DNA from: Pseudolysinimonas yzui
Lineage (GTDB): Bacteria > Actinomycetota > Actinomycetes > Actinomycetales > Microbacteriaceae
DNA: 64,000 nt
Assembly: GCF_014653215.1 (NCBI RefSeq)
Contig: NZ_BNAI01000001.1
Span: forward strand, 579,237 to 643,236
Reading direction: 5' to 3'
The notes under the pieces were generated by a model. It saw only the letters and a list, made by a program, of their open reading frames with translations, was not told the DNA's origin and searched no databases. Shown in pieces: positions 51,076 through 61,348 of the stretch. Position numbers and translations under genes: made by a program. Position 1 is the stretch's first letter. Each line of letters opens with the position of its first letter.

Positions 51076-52089
51076 TTACGACACCGCTTGCGCGAAGCCC
51101 AGTTCGGCGTCGGCGAGGTGCTGGAGGTGCTGCGGGATGTCGCGCCCCTTCGCCATCATCGAACGCGCCCACAGGCGCCCGGCACGGTACGACGAGCGCA
51201 CCAGCGGCCCGGCGAGAACCCCGAGGAACCCGATCGCTTCGGCCTCCTCTTTCATCTCGACGAACTCGGCCGGGTTGACCCAGCGGTCGACCGGCAGGTG
51301 CCGCGCCGAGGGCCGCAGGTACTGGGTGATCGTGATGATGTCGGTTCCGGCGTCGTGCAGGTCGTGCAGCGCCTGGCTGACCTCCTCGCGGGTCTCGCCC
51401 ATTCCGAGGATGAGGTTCGACTTCGTGATGAGGCCCGCCGCGCGCGCCTGGGTGAGCACGTCGAGGCTCTTCTCGTAGCGGAACGCGGGACGGATGCGCT
51501 TGAAGATGCGCGGGACCGTCTCGACGTTGTGGGCGAACACCTCGGGGCGGCTCGAGAACACCTCGCCGAGCAGATCGGGGTTGCCCGAGAAGTCGGTCGC
51601 CAGGATCTCGACACCGGTGCCGGGGTTGGCGGCATGGATGGCGCGCACCGTCTCGGCGTGCAGCCAGGCGCCCTCGTCCGGCAGATCATCCCGGGCGACA
51701 CCCGTGACGGTCGCGTAGCGCAGGCCCATGCGGGTCACCGATTCCGCGACGCGCCGCGGCTCGTCGGTGTCGTAGTCGGCGGGCTTGCCGGTGTCGATCT
51801 GGCAGAAGTCGCAGCGCCGGGTGCACTGGCTGCCTCCGATGAGGAACGTCGCCTCTTTGTCTTCCCAGCACTCGTAGATGTTCGGACAGCCGGCCTCCTG
51901 GCACACCGTGTGCAGCCCCTCGTCTTTCACGAGGCTGTGCAGCGCGGTGTACTCCGGGCCCATCTTGGCGCGCGTCTTGATCCACTCGGGCTTGCGCTCG
52001 ATCGGGGTTTCGGCGTTGCGCACCTCGAGGCGCAGCAACTTGCGGCCGCCCGACCCCAAGGACTCAGTGCCGAGCTGGATGGCGCTCAT
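51076..52089 (-). CDS. lipA: Lipoyl synthase
   Basis: A 337-residue radical-SAM enzyme that inserts two sulphurs into octanoyl groups on lipoyl domains. The auxiliary cluster Cys are in [12 protein letters not shown] and the SAM-cluster Cys in CTRRCDFC; the C-terminal RSSYRA motif is present. ATG 52089 overlaps the lipB stop by 4 bases (ATGA). Length is normal. Confidence 0.97.
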   Translation of the reverse strand: MSAIQLGTESLGSGGRKLLRLEVRNAETPIERKPEWIKTRAKMGPEYTALHSLVKDEGLHTVCQEAGCPNIYECWEDKEATFLIGGSQCTRRCDFCQIDTGKPADYDTDEPRRVAESVTRMGLRYATVTGVARDDLPDEGAWLHAETVRAIHAANPGTGVEILATDFSGNPDLLGEVFSSRPEVFAHNVETVPRIFKRIRPAFRYEKSLDVLTQARAAGLITKSNLILGMGETREEVSQALHDLHDAGTDIITITQYLRPSARHLPVDRWVNPAEFVEMKEEAEAIGFLGVLAGPLVRSSYRAGRLWARSMMAKGRDIPQHLQHLADAELGFAQAVS

Positions 52090-52754
52090 GCCGAGACTCC
52101 CACGGGGGTCGCGGCGAGCGAGGGGGCGAGGTGGGTGAGGAAGTGCTTCTCGATCAACGGCACGACGTCCTCCGGGGTGATTTCGCGGCCGAGTTCGCGG
52201 GTGATGCTCGTGACGCCGGCGTCGAAGATTCCGCAGGCGACGATCGCGCGGTAGGCGTCGAACGAGTTCGAGCAGTTGAGGGCGAACCCGTGCATGGTGA
52301 CCCCGTCGGCGACCCGGATGCCGATCGCGGCGATCTTGTCGCCCGCCCGGCGGTTCGCATCCACCAGCCACACCCCGCTGCGACCCTCGACGCGCACCCC
52401 CGGGATGCCGAACTCGGCAAGCACGTCGATCAGCATCCCCTCGAGCCGCCGCACGTAGGCGACGACGTCGATCGGATCGGCAAGCTTGACGATCGCGTAG
52501 CCGACGAGTTGTCCGGGTCCGTGCCAGGTGATCTTGCCGCCACGGTCGACGTCGATGACGGGAGTGCCGTCGGACGGACGTTCGTGGGCTTCGGTGCGCT
52601 TCCCCGCGGTGTAGACCGAGGGGTGCTCCAGAAGGAGGACGGTGTCTGGCGCCCTGCCGCTCGCGACGTCGGCGTGCACGGCACGCTGCATCTCAAGGGC
52701 AGTGGAATACGGCACGGAGTTGGCGCTTAGCCCCGTGACGACGTAGTCGACCAC
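52086..52754 (-). CDS. lipB: Octanoyltransferase
   Basis: A 222-residue transferase that moves octanoate from ACP to lipoyl domains. Motifs are [54 protein letters not shown] (catalytic Lys region) and [14 protein letters not shown] (catalytic Cys). It overlaps lipA by 4 bases and diverges from the pseudokinase gene across 108 bases. Confidence 0.96.
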   Translation of the reverse strand: MVDYVVTGLSANSVPYSTALEMQRAVHADVASGRAPDTVLLLEHPSVYTAGKRTEAHERPSDGTPVIDVDRGGKITWHGPGQLVGYAIVKLADPIDVVAYVRRLEGMLIDVLAEFGIPGVRVEGRSGVWLVDANRRAGDKIAAIGIRVADGVTMHGFALNCSNSFDAYRAIVACGIFDAGVTSITRELGREITPEDVVPLIEKHFLTHLAPSLAATPVGVSA

Positions 52755-52862
52755 GGCACGAGCCTACCCGCGCGGGTCCTCCACCGCCGGTCGCCGGCCG
52801 TGGCGTGCACAAACTCGAGCGCACGGCGGCCAGGCGCATGCCGGGGAGTCGACCATCGACGG

Positions 52863-54203
52863 GTGGAGGATGTCGCCGGCTACCGGGTGTTGCGCTCCGC
52901 CGGACGCGGCGATCGGGCCCTTTTGCTGCTCGGCTTCGACGAGGGCCGCACGGTCGTGCTCAAGATCACGCCCGCCGACGACCCCGGCACCGCGGTCGAG
53001 ATCAAGGCGCTCTCTCGTGCGGCGGGAGACCACGTCGTCGGCCTCGACGACGTCGCGACCGACGGGGCCGAGACGGTGCTCGTGCTCGAACGGCTGCCGA
53101 ACGGCACCCTCGCCGAGCTGCTCGAACGACGCAGCGGGCTGGATGCCGGAGAGGCGGTGACGATCCTCGCGCCCATCGCGGCGACGGTCGACCGCATCCA
53201 TGCCCTCGGCGTCGCCCACGGCGGCCTCTCGCTCGGCGCGATCTGCTTTCGCGACGACGGGGCGCCGACTCTCACCGGATTCGGCGGCGCGGAGTTCTTT
53301 CCGGCGGAGACGCCCGAGGTCGTGCGGGAGACGGTGGCGGGCGTCGGCGCCGATCGCGCCTCACTTGCCGCCATCGCGGAGGTCGTGCTGGGGCGGGTCG
53401 TCGGGCCGGGGGCTCAGGGTGCGCGGGGCCTCGCCGCCGGGCTCGCCTCGACGGCGCCGGGTGACCTCGCCGATCGGCTCTTCGCGCTCGCGAGCGCGAC
53501 ACCGGTGCGGTTCACCGACGACGCCGACGTCGTCGCGGTGCGGATGGGGGAGCCGCAGCAACCGGAGCACGTCGACGACGCACCGCCTGCCGGCCTCCCG
53601 GCCTGGCTGACGGCGTTGCTGCCGGAGTGGCTGCGGGAGCGTCTCGCCGAGCCCGCCGCGCGCGTGCTTGCGGTCTGGTCGGCCTGGGACCCGCGGCGCC
53701 GACGCGTCGTGCTGGGGGCGTTCGCGGGTGGGCTGGGCCTGGTCGGTGCGCTCGCGCTCGTGCCGGCGGCGCCCGTCGCCTCATCGGTCGCGGAACCGAC
53801 CCCCACGCCGCTCGAGACGTCGGAAGCGGAGCCGTCGCTCCCCGATGATCCGGTCGAAGCCGCTGTCGTGCTGCTGGAGCACCGGGAACGCTGTCTGCGC
53901 GATCTCTCGGTGCTCTGCCTCGACGAGGTCGTGCAACCCGATTCGGCGGCGTACGCCGACGATGTGGCGCTCATCCGCGGCGTTCAGGCGGGCGGCGAGT
54001 ACCCCGACGCGGAGATCCTCGTCGGTAACCCTGTGCTCGTCGAGCGACTGGGTGACGCGGCCCTGCTCGACCTGCCACCCGGAAGCGCACCCGCATCGGT
54101 GCTGCTGATGCGAACGCAGAACGGCTGGCGCATCAGGCAGTACGTGAACGACGAGTACCTGGATGCGCCAGCCGTTTCGGATGACGTCGGTGTGCCGGAC
54201 TAG
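52863..54203 (+). CDS. Membrane-anchored Ser/Thr pseudokinase
   Basis: A 446-residue protein. Residues about 5-215 have the shape of a bacterial Ser/Thr kinase: beta-3 Lys34 in VVLKIT and alpha-C Glu46. The catalytic loop reads HGG (119-121) in place of HRD, and the DFG motif is GFG (139-141). The Mg-binding Asp and catalytic Asp are both missing, so it is probably catalytically dead. A single transmembrane helix lies at about 282-303, followed by an extracytoplasmic domain. It may sense or scaffold. GTG 52863 is preferred. Its TAG shares CTAG with the E2 gene stop. Confidence 0.75.
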   Translation: MEDVAGYRVLRSAGRGDRALLLLGFDEGRTVVLKITPADDPGTAVEIKALSRAAGDHVVGLDDVATDGAETVLVLERLPNGTLAELLERRSGLDAGEAVTILAPIAATVDRIHALGVAHGGLSLGAICFRDDGAPTLTGFGGAEFFPAETPEVVRETVAGVGADRASLAAIAEVVLGRVVGPGAQGARGLAAGLASTAPGDLADRLFALASATPVRFTDDADVVAVRMGEPQQPEHVDDAPPAGLPAWLTALLPEWLRERLAEPAARVLAVWSAWDPRRRRVVLGAFAGGLGLVGALALVPAAPVASSVAEPTPTPLETSEAEPSLPDDPVEAAVVLLEHRERCLRDLSVLCLDEVVQPDSAAYADDVALIRGVQAGGEYPDAEILVGNPVLVERLGDAALLDLPPGSAPASVLLMRTQNGWRIRQYVNDEYLDAPAVSDDVGVPD

Positions 54204-55657
54204 ATGCCGAGCTTGCCGGCGAAGTCGCCGCTCTCGAGGCGGGCCTTGACCGCGCCGAGGAAGCGGGCGGCGTCGGCACCGTCGACGATGCGGTGGTCGT
54301 ACGACAGCGCGAGGTACACGGTCGACCGGATCGCGATCGCGTCGAGCCCCTCGTCCGTCACGACGACGGGCTTCTTCACGACGATGCCCGTTCCGAGGAT
54401 CGCGGACTGCGGCAGGAACACGATGGGCGTGTCGAACAGCGCGCCACGGGATCCGGTGTTGGTCACCGTGAAGGTGCCGCCGGAGAGCTCGTCGGGCGTG
54501 AGCTTGTTGCTGCGGGTGCGATCCGCCTTGTCGGCGATCTCGACCGCGAGCTGCGCGATGTTGAGATCGCTGGCGTTGCGCACCACGGGGGTGAGCAGGC
54601 CGCGCTCGGTGTCGACGGCGATGCTCACGTTCTCGTGATCCGGGTAGACGATGTTGTCTCCGTCGACCGTCGCGTTGATGATCGGGTACGCCTTGAGCGC
54701 CTCAGCGGCGGCGAGAACGAAGAACGGCAGGAAGCTGAGCTTCTGGCCGGTCTTGGCCTGGAACGCCGCCTTCACCTCGTCACGGTAGTTCGCGACCCTG
54801 GTGACGTCGACCTCGACGACGGTCGTGAGCTGGGCGAGGGTCTGCATCGACACGACGGCGCGCTCGGCGACGACCTTGCGCAGGCGCGACATCGGAACCG
54901 TGGTGCCGCGCAGCGGCGACACCTCGAGCACCGGTGCAGCGGTCGGCGTCGGTGCGACCGTCGACACGGCGGGGGCGCCCGCGGCGAGTACATCCTGCTT
55001 GCGGATGCGTCCGCCGACACCGGTGCCGGTCACGGTCGCCAGGTCGATGCCCTTGTCGTTGGCGAGCTTGCGCACGATCGGGGTGACGTAGCCGGCGTGC
55101 GCGTTCGCGCCGGCCGAGACGGGTGCGGTCGCGGGGGCCGGAGCGGCAACGGGTGCCGGAGCGGCAGCGGGAGCCGCCGCGGGAGCAGGTGTCGCCACGG
55201 GAGCGGGTGCTGCCGCGGGTGCCGGCGGCGCAGCGGGTGCCTGCACCGGCTCGGGAGCAGGTGCCGGAGCTGCCGCGGGTGCCGGGGTGGGCTCGGGCGC
55301 GGCGACCGGTTCAGGTGCCGGTGCGGGCTCAGGTGCCGGAGCGGGCTCGGGCGCGGCGACGGGCTCCGGAGCCGGGGCTGCTGCCGGCGCGGGAGCCTCA
55401 GCCGGAGCGGCAGCACCCGATCCATCGCCGATCGTGACCAGGACGGCGCCGACCTCGACGGTCTCGTCTTCCTGCACGAGGATCTGCTCGATCACGCCCG
55501 CGACGGGCGACGGGATCTCGGTGTCGACCTTGTCGGTCGAGACTTCGAGCAGCGGCTCGTCGACCTCGACGCGGTCGCCGACCTTCTTCAGCCAGCGGGT
55601 GACGGTGCCTTCCGTGACGCTCTCGCCGAGTGCCGGGAGGGTGACCGATTCGCTCAT
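54200..55657 (-). CDS. sucB: Dihydrolipoamide acyltransferase (E2), single lipoyl domain
   Basis: A 485-residue E2. The N-terminal lipoyl domain has Lys in [15 protein letters not shown] (residue about 43), then a long Pro/Ala linker (about residues 85-185). A peripheral-subunit-binding domain [19 protein letters not shown] and the catalytic domain follow, ending with the His-Asp motif [13 protein letters not shown]. It accepts acyl groups from E1 partners such as AceE or a 2-oxoglutarate E1. It is 57 bases downstream of lpd. The Pro/Ala linker is highly repetitive and may vary in length. Confidence 0.9.
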   Translation of the reverse strand: MSESVTLPALGESVTEGTVTRWLKKVGDRVEVDEPLLEVSTDKVDTEIPSPVAGVIEQILVQEDETVEVGAVLVTIGDGSGAAAPAEAPAPAAAPAPEPVAAPEPAPAPEPAPAPEPVAAPEPTPAPAAAPAPAPEPVQAPAAPPAPAAAPAPVATPAPAAAPAAAPAPVAAPAPATAPVSAGANAHAGYVTPIVRKLANDKGIDLATVTGTGVGGRIRKQDVLAAGAPAVSTVAPTPTAAPVLEVSPLRGTTVPMSRLRKVVAERAVVSMQTLAQLTTVVEVDVTRVANYRDEVKAAFQAKTGQKLSFLPFFVLAAAEALKAYPIINATVDGDNIVYPDHENVSIAVDTERGLLTPVVRNASDLNIAQLAVEIADKADRTRSNKLTPDELSGGTFTVTNTGSRGALFDTPIVFLPQSAILGTGIVVKKPVVVTDEGLDAIAIRSTVYLALSYDHRIVDGADAARFLGAVKARLESGDFAGKLGI

Positions 55658-55714
55658 CAGGGGTGCTCCTTCGAAGCCTGTGTGGATAGCTTAGCTGCGC
55701 GTGATTTGCGCGGG

Positions 55715-57088
55715 TCAGATGCCGTGCAGCGGCTTGCCCGCGATGGCGAGGAATGCCTCACCGAGGGCTTCGTTCTGCGTCGGGTGCGCGTGGATGTAGG
55801 GGGCGATGTCTTCGGGGTACGCCTCCCAGTTCACTGCGAGCTGCGCCTCGCCGATGAGCTCCCCGACGCGGGCACCGATCATGTGCACGCCGAGCACGGG
55901 GCCGTCCTTCTGACGCACGACCTTGACGTTGCCCGAGGTGCCGATGATGTGGCTCTTGCCGTTGCCGGCGAGGTTGTAGTCATAGGTGGCGATGGCATCC
56001 GCGCCGAACTTCTCGACCGCCTTCGCCTCGGTGAGGCCGATCGACGCGACCTCGGGGTCGGAGTAGGTGACCTTGGGGATGTTGACGTCGTCGACGACGA
56101 TCGGGTTCAGGCCCGCGATCTCCTCGGCGACGAAGATGCCCTGCTGGAAGCCGCGGTGCGCGAGCTGCAGACCCGGAACGATGTCGCCGACCGCCCAGAC
56201 GCCGGGGATGTTGGTGCGCAGTCGCTCGTCGGTGAGGACGAAGCCGCGATCCATCGTCACGCCGACCTCTTCGAATCCGAGGTTCGCCGTGGCGGGGCCG
56301 CGACCGACGGCGACGAGCAGCAGCTCGGCTTCGACGGTCTCGCCGTTCTCGAGCGAGACGACGACGCCCGACTCGTTCTGGGTGACGCCGGCGAAGCGCA
56401 CCCCGGTCTTGAACTCGATGCCGCGCTTGCGGAACGCCCGCTCGAATGCCTTCGAGATCGCGATGTCCTCGTTGGGAACGAGGTTCGGAAGCGCCTCGAT
56501 GATGGTGACCTCGGTGCCGAACGAGCGCCACACGCTCGAGAACTCGACGCCGATGACGCCGCCGCCGAGCACGGCGACCTTCTTCGGCACGAAGTCGAGG
56601 GCGAGCGCCTGCTCGGAGGTGATGACGCGCCCGCCGATCTCGAGGCCGGGCAGCGAACGCGAGTACGACCCGGTCGCGAGGATGACGTTCTTTCCGGTGA
56701 CGGTCACGTCGCCGACCTGAACGCTCGTGGGGGAGGTGAGGCGCCCCTCGCCTTCGATCGTGGTGATGCCGCGCGCCTTGATGAGGCCCTGGAGGCCCTT
56801 CCACTTGCTCGCGACGACTTCTTCGCGGTAGGTCGTGACGCCGGCGATGTCGATGCCGCCGAACGTCGCGGACACGCCGTACTTGGCGGACTCGCGCGTG
56901 ACATCCGCCACCTCAGCGGCGTGCAACAACGCCTTGGTGGGGATGCAGCCGACGTGCAGACAGGTGCCGCCGACCTTCCCCTTTTCGATCAGTCCGACCG
57001 TGAGGCCCAACTGGCTGGCGCGCAGCGCGGCGGCGTAGCCACCGCTTCCTGCACCCAGAACGACAAGGTCGAAGTTCTGCTCGGACAC
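55715..57088 (-). CDS. lpdA: Dihydrolipoyl dehydrogenase (E3)
   Basis: A 457-residue flavoenzyme that reoxidises dihydrolipoamide with NAD. FAD motif VLGAGSGGYAAALRA, redox disulphide GGTCLHVGCIPTK, NAD motif VLGGGVIGVEFSSVW and the C-terminal His-Glu pair HAHPTQNEALGEA are present. GTG 57088 begins MSEQNFDLVV. It is paired with the E2 gene downstream. Confidence 0.97.
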   Translation of the reverse strand: MSEQNFDLVVLGAGSGGYAAALRASQLGLTVGLIEKGKVGGTCLHVGCIPTKALLHAAEVADVTRESAKYGVSATFGGIDIAGVTTYREEVVASKWKGLQGLIKARGITTIEGEGRLTSPTSVQVGDVTVTGKNVILATGSYSRSLPGLEIGGRVITSEQALALDFVPKKVAVLGGGVIGVEFSSVWRSFGTEVTIIEALPNLVPNEDIAISKAFERAFRKRGIEFKTGVRFAGVTQNESGVVVSLENGETVEAELLLVAVGRGPATANLGFEEVGVTMDRGFVLTDERLRTNIPGVWAVGDIVPGLQLAHRGFQQGIFVAEEIAGLNPIVVDDVNIPKVTYSDPEVASIGLTEAKAVEKFGADAIATYDYNLAGNGKSHIIGTSGNVKVVRQKDGPVLGVHMIGARVGELIGEAQLAVNWEAYPEDIAPYIHAHPTQNEALGEAFLAIAGKPLHGI

Positions 57089-57151
57089 CCGGCGACTCCC
57101 TATATGCGTGCGATTGCGGGCCAGTACAGAGGGTGGCGTGTGGCCCAGAAG

Positions 57152-57169
57152 GGCAAGGTGTTCCTTGCC
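57152..57169 (-). terminator. Short terminator-like hairpin after pepA
   Basis: GGCAAGG (57152-57158), TGTT, CCTTGCC (57163-57169) form a perfect 7-bp stem. On the minus strand it is followed by CTTCTGG. It lies 13 bases beyond the pepA stop, before lpd. Confidence 0.6.
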
Positions 57170-57181
57170 AGATAGACCCTA

Positions 57182-58687
57182 CTACGACGCGGAAAAGTCT
57201 TCCGCGAAGCGCAGCAGCGTGCGCACCGTCGTGCCGGTCGGACCCTTGCCGATCCCGCCGTGCGGGCTGCCCGGGTTGTTCGCGACGCCCGCGATATCGA
57301 GGTGCGCCCACGGGATGCTGCGCTTTTCGGCCCCTTCGCCGGTGCTGCCGACGAAGGCCCTGAGGAAGTGCGCGGCGATGAGCATGCCACCGGCGGTGTT
57401 GCCCGGCTTCGCGTTGGCGATGTCGGCGACGTCGCTGTCGAGCAGCGAGCGCAGCTCGGGGGGCATCGGCATCGGCCAGAGCACCTCGCCGACCGCCGCC
57501 CCCGCGGCGACGACCTTCTGCACCATCTCGTCGTCGCCCATCACCGGGGTATACCGCTCGCCCATCGCGACGCGCGCGGCGCCGGTGAGGGTCGCGACAT
57601 CGACGATGGCATCCGGTTCTTCTTCGCTCGCGGCGACGAGCCCGTCGGCGAGCACCAGGCGCCCTTCGGCGTCGGTGTTGAGCACCTCGACGGTCGTGCC
57701 GCCGCGCATCCGCAGCACGTCGTTGGGCCGCGCGGCTGAGCCGGAGGGCATGTTCTCGGCGATGCACAGCCAGGCGGTGAGCCGCACGGGAAGGGCGAGT
57801 CTCGCGGCGGCGACGACCACGGCGAGCGCGGTGACCGCGCCGGTCATGTCGTACTTCATGCCGACCATTCCCGCGGGGGGCTTGAGCGACAGGCCCCCCG
57901 AGTCGAAGGTGATGCCCTTGCCGACGAGGGCGAGGTGGCGGGTGGCCTCCGCGGGGGAGTAGCGCACGACGACGAGTCGCGGCGGCCGCACCGATCCGCG
58001 CCCCACCGCCAGGATTCCGCCGTAGCCGCCGGCTTCGAGCTCGGTCTCGTCGAGCACCTCGACCTCGAGCGGCAACCCCTGTGCCGCGTCGACGGCCGCG
58101 GCGGCGAGCGTCTCGGGGTAGAGGTCGGACGGTGGGGTGTTCACGAGGTCGCGCACGGTGTGGATGGCGGTGGCGACGGTCGTGGCTCGATCGACGAGCG
58201 GCTGGGCGTCGTCGGCGACGTCGGCAGGCAGGTGCACGACGATGTCGTCGGCGGGGGTCTTGGTCGTGCCGATCGTCGTCACCCGGTAGCCGGTGTAGGC
58301 GTAGGCGCCGATCGCGGCACCCTCGAGCACGGCGAGGGCTTCCGCGCCGCTCGTCACGGGCAGCGCGATCGCGAGGCGTTCGATGCCGGTGAGCTGGCGG
58401 GCGGCCGATCCGGCGGCATACCGCAACGAGTCGATCGTGATCTCGCCGGAACCGAGGCCGATGAGGGCGATGGATGCGGTGGTGCCGTCGAGCGCGGGAA
58501 GGCGGCGGAGCTCGTCGACGCCGCCGGTCGCCGCGACCTCGGTGAGGGCACGCGTGACGGCCGGGAATGCCTCGCCGTCGACCGCGAGTCGAGGGCCGTC
58601 GGCGGTCTTGCGCACCCCGAGCACGAGCACCTCCGCCGCGGTGCTCGTCGGATCGGAGGAGGAGATCGAAAGCACCGGTACGGCCAT
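57182..58687 (-). CDS. pepA: Leucyl aminopeptidase (M17)
   Basis: A 501-residue two-metal aminopeptidase that removes N-terminal residues from peptides. Metal and active-site motifs are VGKGITFDSGGLSLKP, MKYDMTGA, NTDAEGRLVLADGL (the family signature) and DVATLTGA. It is typically hexameric and cytoplasmic. It reads towards lpd and diverges from the PAC2 gene. Confidence 0.96.
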   Translation of the reverse strand: MAVPVLSISSSDPTSTAAEVLVLGVRKTADGPRLAVDGEAFPAVTRALTEVAATGGVDELRRLPALDGTTASIALIGLGSGEITIDSLRYAAGSAARQLTGIERLAIALPVTSGAEALAVLEGAAIGAYAYTGYRVTTIGTTKTPADDIVVHLPADVADDAQPLVDRATTVATAIHTVRDLVNTPPSDLYPETLAAAAVDAAQGLPLEVEVLDETELEAGGYGGILAVGRGSVRPPRLVVVRYSPAEATRHLALVGKGITFDSGGLSLKPPAGMVGMKYDMTGAVTALAVVVAAARLALPVRLTAWLCIAENMPSGSAARPNDVLRMRGGTTVEVLNTDAEGRLVLADGLVAASEEEPDAIVDVATLTGAARVAMGERYTPVMGDDEMVQKVVAAGAAVGEVLWPMPMPPELRSLLDSDVADIANAKPGNTAGGMLIAAHFLRAFVGSTGEGAEKRSIPWAHLDIAGVANNPGSPHGGIGKGPTGTTVRTLLRFAEDFSAS

Positions 58688-58778
58688 CGGGCCATGCTAA
58701 CCGCGTGTTCGCTCACGGCTTGACCGGCGACTCGTGGTTCTCCAGCAGGAGCGCAGACCCCGGAAATAGAATGTGGAC

Positions 58779-59690
58779 ATGCGAGATCCGGGCGGGCTGT
58801 ACGACCTGTCGGTCGAGGTCGGCCAGGTGCCCCGCGGTCTGCATCTCGTCGCGGGGCTCACCGGCTTCGCCGATGCGGGCGGCGCGGTCAGCCAGGTGAG
58901 TCAGTACCTGCTCGACAACCTCGAGATGAGCGAGGTGGTCGCCTTCGACACCGACGCGCTCCTGGACTACCGGGCGCGGCGCCCGATGATGTTCTTCGAT
59001 CAGGATCACCTGAGCGAGTACAAGCCGGCGAAGCTCTCGCTGTATCTGGCTCGTGACGAGATGGGGCAGCAGTTCCTCTTCCTCACCGGGTTCGAGCCCG
59101 ACTTCCAGTGGGAGCGGTTCACGGCTGCGGTGGTTCAGCTCGTCGAGAAGTACGGCGTCAAAGACACCACGTGGGTGCACGCGATCGCGATGCCCACCCC
59201 GCATACCCGCCCGATCGGGGTGACGGTGAGCGGCAACCGGCTCGACCTGATCGATTCGCTGTCGGTCTGGAAGCCGCGCACGCAGGTGCCGTCGAATGCG
59301 CTGCACCTGCTGGAGTACCGGCTGCAACAGCTCGGACACCCGACCGCGGGCTTCGTGCTGCTCATCCCGCACTACCTCTCCGACACCGAGTTCCCGCAAG
59401 CGGCCGTGACCGCGCTCGAGAGCATCAGCGCCGCCACCGGGCTGATCTTCCCGACCGACCGGCTGCGCGAGGAGAACCGCGACTTCCTGGCGAAGGTCGA
59501 TGACCAGGTGCACGGCAACCAGGAGCTCGAGCGCCTCGTCGGGGCCCTCGAGGAGCGGCACGACAGCTATATGGAAGAGAACCCGATGCCGTCGCCGCTG
59601 ATGGATTCCAGCGGCGAACTGCCGACCGCGGACACGATCGCCGCCGAGCTGGAGAAGTTCCTCGCGAATCGCCGCGACGACGATCGCTGA
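58779..59690 (+). CDS. PAC2-family protein
   Basis: A protein of about 303 residues in the PAC2 family (homologues of a eukaryotic proteasome-assembly chaperone, widespread in actinobacteria). Recognised from LHLVAGLTGFADAGGAVSQV, DTDALLDYRARRPMMFFDQD and AIAMPTPHTRPIGVTVSGN. The C-terminal ~50 residues are acidic and helical. The function in bacteria is not established; no proteasome genes are in view. ATG 58779 gives MRDPGGLYDL; the GTG at 58773 adds two residues. It precedes the sigma factor gene. Confidence 0.85.
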   Translation: MRDPGGLYDLSVEVGQVPRGLHLVAGLTGFADAGGAVSQVSQYLLDNLEMSEVVAFDTDALLDYRARRPMMFFDQDHLSEYKPAKLSLYLARDEMGQQFLFLTGFEPDFQWERFTAAVVQLVEKYGVKDTTWVHAIAMPTPHTRPIGVTVSGNRLDLIDSLSVWKPRTQVPSNALHLLEYRLQQLGHPTAGFVLLIPHYLSDTEFPQAAVTALESISAATGLIFPTDRLREENRDFLAKVDDQVHGNQELERLVGALEERHDSYMEENPMPSPLMDSSGELPTADTIAAELEKFLANRRDDDR

Positions 59691-59771
59691 GCTCCCGTAG
59701 CCCACGGTGGCGCCGGTGTGCAAGCCGGAGTTGCCGGAGTGTGCGAGAATGATCCTTCAAGACCCGGTCGG

Positions 59772-59803
59772 GTCCCCGAAGGTTTCCAAGGAAACGCGGG
59801 GGA
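59772..59803 (+). promoter_or_regulatory. Structured leader of the sigma factor gene
   Basis: GTCCCC (59772-59777) pairs with GGGGAC (59798-59803), and GTTTCC (59782-59787) with GGAAAC (59790-59795), in one stem-loop with a two-base apical loop AA. A further GACCCG/CGGGTC stem precedes it at 59761-59774. The leader from 59691 to 59867 is otherwise non-coding. A terminator for the PAC2 gene is another reading. Confidence 0.4.
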
Positions 59804-59867
59804 CTTGACAAGGGTCTTAGTAATGCCCGGAATTGCCGGCCCGAACGGGTCGCGGAAGGGAACCCGG

Positions 59868-61340
59868 ATGGCCCCCCGATCCACCACGAAGACCGCGGAC
59901 TCCACGTCGCCTGCGAAGGATGCCGCGCCCGCTGAGGTGAAGGCCGCGAAGAAGACGGCGGCCACCGCACCGGTGAAGGCCGCTGCCGCCAAGCCGGCGG
60001 CCAAGACCGCCGCGACCACGACTGCTGCGACCAAGACTGCTGCCGCCAAGACCGGTGCCGCGAAGTCCGCTGCTGCGAAGACTCCCGCCACCAAGGCGCC
60101 CGCGAAGGCTTCGACGGCGAAGGCATCGCGCGCCAAGGCGGCACCCGCCGGTGAGACCGACGTCGACGAAGACATCGACGACATCGAGATCGACCCGACC
60201 GACGTCGAAGAGATCGTCATCGATGACGACGTCGTCGTCGACGACGAGGTCGAGGTCGAGAAGCCGGCCGCCGTCGAGGTCGTCGCCGACGACGACGCCG
60301 CCGAGAGCGACGACGACGAAGACGACGACGACAAGCCCATCGAGGTGCTTCCCACCGGGGCCCTTCGCCTGTCGATGACCGACGACGAGGACGACATCCC
60401 CGTCTACTCGGCCGCGATCACCGGGGCGACGGCCGACCCGGTCAAGGACTACCTCAAGCAGATCGGCAAGGTGGCGCTGCTCAACGCCGCCGAAGAGGTC
60501 GAGCTCGCGATGCGCATCGAGGCGGGCCTGTTCGCCGAAGAGAAGCTCTCGCAGATGGCCGACACCGAGAAGCGCAGCCAGCTGGGGCGCGAACTCGCCT
60601 GGGTCGCCCGCGACGGCCAGCGCGCGAAGAGCCACCTGCTCGGCGCCAACCTGCGCCTCGTCGTCTCGCTCGCGAAGCGGTACACCGGTCGTGGCATGCA
60701 GTTCCTCGACCTCATCCAGGAGGGCAACCTGGGCCTCATCCGTGCGGTCGAGAAGTTCGACTACACCAAGGGCTTCAAGTTCTCGACGTACGCGACGTGG
60801 TGGATCCGTCAGGCGATCACCCGCGCGATGGCCGACCAGGCCCGCACCATTCGCATCCCGGTGCACATGGTCGAGGTCATCAACAAGCTCGCCCGCGTGC
60901 AGCGCCAGATGCTGCAAGACCTGGGCCGCGAACCCACTCCGGAAGAGCTCAGCCGCGAACTCGACATGACCCCCGAGAAGGTCATCGAGGTGCAGAAGTA
61001 CGGCCGGGAGCCGATCTCGCTGCACACCCCGCTCGGCGAAGACGGCGACAGCGAGTTCGGCGACCTCATCGAGGACACCGAAGCGGTCGTTCCGGCCGAC
61101 GCGGTGGGCTTCACGATGCTGCAGAAGCAGCTCGAGTCGCTGCTCGATTCGCTCTCCGAGCGCGAGGCGGGCGTCATCCGCATGCGGTTCGGTCTGGGCG
61201 ACGGGATGCCGAAGACGCTCGACCAGATCGGTGACACCTTCGGCGTGACGCGGGAACGCATCCGCCAGATCGAGTCCAAGACGATGGCGAAGCTGCGCCA
61301 CCCGAGCCGCTCGCAGTCGCTGCGCGACTACCTCGAGTAG
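59868..61340 (+). CDS. sigA: Primary RNA polymerase sigma factor (RpoD/SigA/HrdB type)
   Basis: A protein of about 490 residues. The N-terminus to about residue 85 is a Lys/Ala-rich, histone-like tail, followed by a very acidic Asp/Glu-rich stretch to about 150. The sigma core then follows: region 1.2 [16 protein letters not shown], region 2 [20 protein letters not shown] and [16 protein letters not shown], region 3 [18 protein letters not shown] and region 4 [17 protein letters not shown] with LRDYLE at the end. ATG 59868 follows GGAAGGGAA; an in-frame ATG at 59823 would add 15 residues. Confidence 0.96.
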   Translation: MAPRSTTKTADSTSPAKDAAPAEVKAAKKTAATAPVKAAAAKPAAKTAATTTAATKTAAAKTGAAKSAAAKTPATKAPAKASTAKASRAKAAPAGETDVDEDIDDIEIDPTDVEEIVIDDDVVVDDEVEVEKPAAVEVVADDDAAESDDDEDDDDKPIEVLPTGALRLSMTDDEDDIPVYSAAITGATADPVKDYLKQIGKVALLNAAEEVELAMRIEAGLFAEEKLSQMADTEKRSQLGRELAWVARDGQRAKSHLLGANLRLVVSLAKRYTGRGMQFLDLIQEGNLGLIRAVEKFDYTKGFKFSTYATWWIRQAITRAMADQARTIRIPVHMVEVINKLARVQRQMLQDLGREPTPEELSRELDMTPEKVIEVQKYGREPISLHTPLGEDGDSEFGDLIEDTEAVVPADAVGFTMLQKQLESLLDSLSEREAGVIRMRFGLGDGMPKTLDQIGDTFGVTRERIRQIESKTMAKLRHPSRSQSLRDYLE

Positions 61341-61348
61341 GCCGCGGT

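Noticed and set aside
59805-59810. TTGACA upstream of sigA as a -35 box
   Set aside because: There is no -10-like sequence 16-19 bases downstream; the expected position reads CCCGGAATTG, inside the leader.
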